From Sphacelaria rigidula (Eukaryota > Phaeophyceae > Sphacelariales), in assembly GCA_964200075.2 (NCBI GenBank), contig CAXNAA020000274.1:1-23233 (forward strand): a DNA stretch of 23,233 bases, written 5' to 3'. Under the pieces are notes generated by a model. It did no database searches. It was not told the origin of the DNA and saw only the letters and a list, made by a program, of their open reading frames with translations. Shown piece after piece: positions 19,137 through 23,233 of the stretch (positions are counted from its first letter, which is position 1; every line of letters starts with the position of its first letter). The position numbers were made by a program, and so were the translations under genes.

Positions 19137-20470
19137 CTACCCGGAGCACGGGTATGCTCTTGAAGAGATACCCGATTGCCGGTACGGTTTTTCTGTAAGC
19201 CTCCCATACCCCTACCCGGGGTTAACCATTGTAGATACACCCCGTTGCAGGAACGAACACAGGTATAATACCTGGGGGAGGTATGGAGTTAGGTTTGATC
19301 CAAGCACGAGCTCATCATCCCACATCACTTCTTAAACACTGCACATCAACAAACAACAATTCAATGTTGGAAAGTTGTTCAACTTGGAATCGGACGGGAT
19401 ACGAGGTACTGCTGAGTGGAAACACCAAATTTGAGTAGCACTGTAGACCGTCAGGATGGATAACCCCCAGACTCGAGTGGTGGCTCGCGCGGGGGCGGTT
19501 TATCTGCACGTCGTCGTCGACGTTGATGGTTCTGTCGTGTTCATCAAACCCCAGGCCGTTGTTGATATGCACAGCAAAGAGTATGAGCTGCCACCGGAAG
19601 TCAGGGCCGTCGACGATTTTGTCGTGCCGAATAGCGTCCAGAAAGCGGACAGCCGTGAATGCTCCCTTGTTCACTCTGTTCGTGTACATGAAGCCGATTG
19701 ATGTTGACGATCGCGTGCACATGTACTACTGCGAATGTTCGTGTAGTCTTCCTCTGTCAACCCCGTGAAGCCGTTCAGTCTTCTCGTGATCTGTCATCTG
19801 TGGTTCGCCACTGTAGTGACGTAGGTCCCACCGCAGGGGTGATGATAATACCAAGGTTGTCTTCTGTAGGGTACGGCTTTTTGTGAACCCGGGGTATTTT
19901 CCCGGGTATTCACCGTACCTCACAGTTCTGTGACTTCTGTAAGACTCTCATGCCGGTACACGACAGTTTTGTCACTTCTGTAATACTTCCATACCGGTAC
20001 CCGACCTTTCTGTAATCTCTGTAACACTTCCATACTCCTACCCGATAGTTCTGTGAGTACTGTAAGCCTCCCGTACCGTTACCGTGGGGCGCGGGCATGA
20101 TTTTGACGAGATACCCGGTTGCGGGTACGGCTTTCTGTGCAACCCCCATACCCCACCGAACAGTTTCTTTGAGTTCTGTAAGCGCCTCATACTCTTACCC
20201 GACAGTCCTGTGAGTTTTGTACAGGATGTTTACCTGTACCCGGAGCGCGGGTATGCTCTTGAAGACATACCCGATTGCCGGCACGGTTATTCTGCAAGCC
20301 TCCCATACCCTACCCGACAAGTTCTGTAATTTCTGTGAGAGTTTCAAACCAGTACCCGACAGTTTTGTAATTTCTGTTAGACTTTCATACCGTACCCTAT
20401 ATTTATGTAAGTTCTGTAAGAAGTCTCATACCCCTACAGAACATACCCGTACCCTACAGAACGCAACCTT
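19137..20470. repeat. composite minisatellite: about 41-bp unit interspersed with about 80-bp unit
   Basis: The short unit (about CCGACAGTTYTGTAATTTCTG plus TAAGACTTCCATACCGGTAC) is repeated imperfectly through 19920-20470. The longer unit (CCCGGAGCGCGGGTATGCTC, TTGAAGACATACCCGATTGCC, GGTACGG) occurs at about 19137-19220, 20079-20158 and 20237-20318, with a partial copy near 19860-19915. Between 19221 and 19850 the array is interrupted by non-repeated sequence. Confidence 0.8.
19315..19722. other. segment open on both strands inside the minisatellite, unidentified
   Basis: The minus strand has a 135-codon frame (including NRVNKGAFTAVRFLDAIRHD), and the plus strand an 81-codon frame (including DVDGSVVFIKPQAVVDMHS). 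Neither matches a family I know. It could be a remnant of a mobile element or gene caught in the repeat array. Confidence 0.25.
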
Positions 20471-23106
20471 GCAAAATTTCACATATGGCTCGCACTAGGC
20501 TAATTTTTACTAAAGTGTCGCGGCAGCCACAAAGAGCATGCTTGTTCGTGTGATGATTGAACAAACACCACCGAACGGACACACATGGCGCGGGTCACAC
20601 TCACATACCAGAGTAGTGGTTATGGCGTTTGCCCAGTTGCGTGTAGTTGCGGGTTCGGACGTTGTTTGAAAAGAATTTCGACGCTGATACCATATGGTGA
20701 AACTATCACCAATCACGGTCATCGTCGAGTGGGCGGGGCTCACAACTACCATATTTAAAAAATAGCGCATCCGGGGCAATTTGTTGGTTCATCACTACAG
20801 CGCGTGACACGAGGTGGGCAGTGCATTTCCTGTGGGCAAAGTGGGGCATCGAAAAACGTGTTTCCAGAATCTGTAAAAGGTACAATTTTTATCTTCCCCC
20901 AGATTGAAACGTAGGTGCCTCCTGTACGGTATAGTTTGTACCGTGCTACCAGGGTAGCGACGTTCACAGCCAGCGCACAGCACGGTCGATTTAAAAGGGC
21001 TTTCCAAACTGCGTGCAGTACATACGTGCAACGGTACAACGGGTAGCGCTCACTCAAGGGGAAAGAGGACGAGACATCCACCGTACTAATTTGACATTTT
21101 GGGCATTGAGCAAGTCCGGAACGGCGGATACATGTGATTTTGCTGATACTGCTCATGCGAAACGTCTGATACCAGGTATGACATGGACTCTCACCTCTCA
21201 TTTCGCTGCATGACCATTTCGTACGAGGCTGTGTTGTCCCCACGGTAGAGCAAGGATAGACAGCGAAAAATCGTCACCGCTGATTATTTTTTGGATGCCA
21301 CACTGCATCGTCGAATTGTGGACGAAATCGACCGACGCAATATAACCGTACTTCAACCCCCCCCTCCCCCTCCGTCGAGGCTCCGGACGAGTCCCCCAGG
21401 GGTCAACTCATCTATCCCTTGGTACCTGCGTTGCATTGCCGTGTTCAATTTTCGAGCATGAGATCAATACTGTTGCAGCGGATCGGATTTCATCATTATG
21501 TAGTCATTTTTTCCAATTACCATTTTCGCATTGTCGAAAGATGGGAACCAGGCAAAGTAATCTCCTGCTCCGTTTTTGCAACCCCAAAATCCGCTTCAAT
21601 TGGTGTTGGATGTGTCAGTGCTGCACCAGTACCGACACCGAGGCGCGGCGATAAGCGTCCAAATTTGGCAATTCAACCCTCCGCCGCACGCTTCGCTTAG
21701 ACGGTCACCTCTCTCTGCGCAGACGGCCTGCGTACGAGAAGATTTGCCACCATCAGCAACAAATACTAAACACAATAATTGCGCACGAGCTGCGCTGATG
21801 AAAGTAAGATCATAACCCACCAGGAGGATTGGGCAGACTGACTCCAGGTTCATCACCCGCGTGCCCTTGTCTAGGCTGTGCGCACAGAGTAATTTGTCGC
21901 AGGTGGAAGGCCACAGCTATACTAATGGTACGAGTGTGCATACGCATGTTACGAACACTGTTGCTGCCACTATACGAGCGTTTCGTGTCCACTTTGAAAC
22001 GAATTACTGCGCCGTATATTCAAGTGAAAATCAGTCCCACCCGCTTTCGTCGATGTTACTCGTCTGCTTTCGTTCCACAGATTTGTTCTCGCGTTGACCC
22101 AGGAAAACGCTTTACTTGCTGGCCAGGAAGGGCAGGGTTCCGTGACCACACGGTGGAGCAGTACTGTGGAACGGCGCCGAGTATTAATTGATTGATTATC
22201 ACACGTGTACCGATACAAATCCAGCTGTGGTGATACAATGGGCGTACCCAAGCTTGGTGAAAGGGAAAACAGCCACAGCTATGCAAACTCGCGGGAGGGG
22301 GGAGATGTTGTAGAGAAGAGATGACAAATTGGGATGGACAGTGTGCTGTTGTGATGGAAGTGTCGACTGAGGCTTCCATAGGGTGTTGGATGTGTGTCTA
22401 CTTTTGAGTTGACGAACGGGGGTACGGCGAAGCTGCATCGTCAGGTTGTGAACCATTTAACCAGTTAACACCCCCCTATTATGGATGGTATCCATAATGG
22501 TACCGCCCATAGTTAATACATCATTGTACAGCGCATGCTTGCCCAAGAGACTCCCGATGTGTATACATAGTGCTCGCGAAGTTTGAACCACACTTTGCAC
22601 TCCTGGATGTAGTGTTGTCTCGAGCGTTTTTTAGGCTGACTGTTTTTCGGGTGTTCAGTTGTTGGCTATGCGCACAGTTTTACCGCGAGGCGCATGTATC
22701 GGACTACAGTATCAATACAAGACAGCGAGTCGTGCGCGCAGTATTCCGGGTGATTGTATAAAAGCGGTGCACCGAGACGTGCCAGTAGGCTTGTTACTGT
22801 CACGGTACCCATGGAGGAGACAGTCCTCGCTCAAGACAGCGCACAAGTCAAGAGCCAAGTTGAATTTGTCGTCACTGTCATATGACGGCGCTGTCACTCG
22901 TGGCGAAGTTTACGTATGTACTTATTCAATACCCATGGGAAAACCGCACAGCTTCAGAACTCCGATAAATAGACACGCACCTTGCGGACAAGGTGAATGA
23001 CGCCATACTGCATCGCGCGAAGCACAGCGTTAACTATGTCCCTTGGATAGCAAAACAGAGCACTTGGCGACGGAGCGCCTAGTTTCTTGTACTGTACTGT
23101 GTTGTT
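20471..23106. other. 2.6 kb intergenic, no gene seen
   Basis: Only short frames without domains on either strand. It contains a perfect 9-bp hairpin at 22478-22498 and a C-rich run at about 21357-21371. An undetected small exon of a gene outside the window cannot be excluded. Confidence 0.5.
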
Positions 23107-23233
23107 GCCGCGCCCCGGTGGTGTAATGGTCCGACTGTCGCCTTTAGGGTGGAGAGAACGGGGGTTCAACTCCCGATGCGTCGGGTTTTTTCTTCGTAAT
23201 GACTGATTTCCACCGTGGAAAGCGTGAGAACGT
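23107..23233 (+). repeat. SINE-like element, family 2, head, cut by the window end
   Basis: Very close to the start of 7851-8165: GCCGCGCCCCGGTGGTGTAATGG, B box GGTTCAACTCC, TTTTTTCTTCGTAAT, and TTTCCACCGTGGAAAGCGTGAGAACGT. It runs off the window. Confidence 0.8.

Noticed and set aside
19920-20470. CRISPR-like array
   Set aside because: Units of about 41 bp are contiguous and imperfect with no unique spacers, in a eukaryotic context; it is a minisatellite.
23107-23180. Functional tRNA gene at the SINE family 2 head
   Set aside because: A and B boxes are present but the acceptor stem and anticodon arm do not fold properly, and the same head occurs with SINE tails elsewhere.

Overview
The window looks like nuclear DNA of an intron-rich eukaryote. 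The best fit is a brown alga or another stramenopile. The reasons are small exons spread over many introns of 0.4 to 1.5 kb, roughly balanced base composition, tRNA-derived SINE-like repeats and very sparse coding. The lineage is an inference from style, since no marker gene names it.

Two protein genes are recognisable, both on the minus strand. The main one (9331-17632) is a complete ten-exon KRI1 homologue, a nucleolar protein needed for 40S ribosome assembly. All ten exons join in frame with canonical GT-AG sites to give 840 residues. Exon 7 (12353-12447) is small and was found only by following the family's conserved motif between exons 6 and 8. The second gene is the 5' part of a mitochondrial carrier of the citrate/tricarboxylate type (SLC25A1-like). 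Its first exon (4707-4805) ends at the carrier signature, and an 18-nt microexon (3160-3177) continues it exactly in phase. The intron between them appears to be GC-AG. The rest of this gene is not convincingly visible and may lie near or beyond the assembly gap (1980-1989) or the window start.

Other content: one intact tRNA-Gln(CUG) at 5817-5887 with a Pol III terminator. Two families of tRNA-derived SINE-like repeats: family 1 at 255-606, 6228-6460 and 7322-7690, and family 2 at 7851-8165, 8418-8790, 8880-9050, 18765-18975 and 23107 to the window end. A composite minisatellite at 19137-20470 carries an unexplained segment open on both strands. An inverted repeat lies in KRI1 intron 5 (14051-14166). 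Three long poly-G tracts surround the 10-N gap.

Layout: 1-2080 repeats, non-coding sequence and gap; about 2680-4805 carrier gene; 5817 tRNA; 6228-9050 repeat-rich; 9331-17632 KRI1; 17633-18278 possible divergent small membrane-protein gene (weak); 18279-23233 non-coding with satellites and repeats. No operon, CRISPR array or bacterial-style system is present. The genes are ordinary housekeeping genes, and the novelty lies in exon architecture and repeats.
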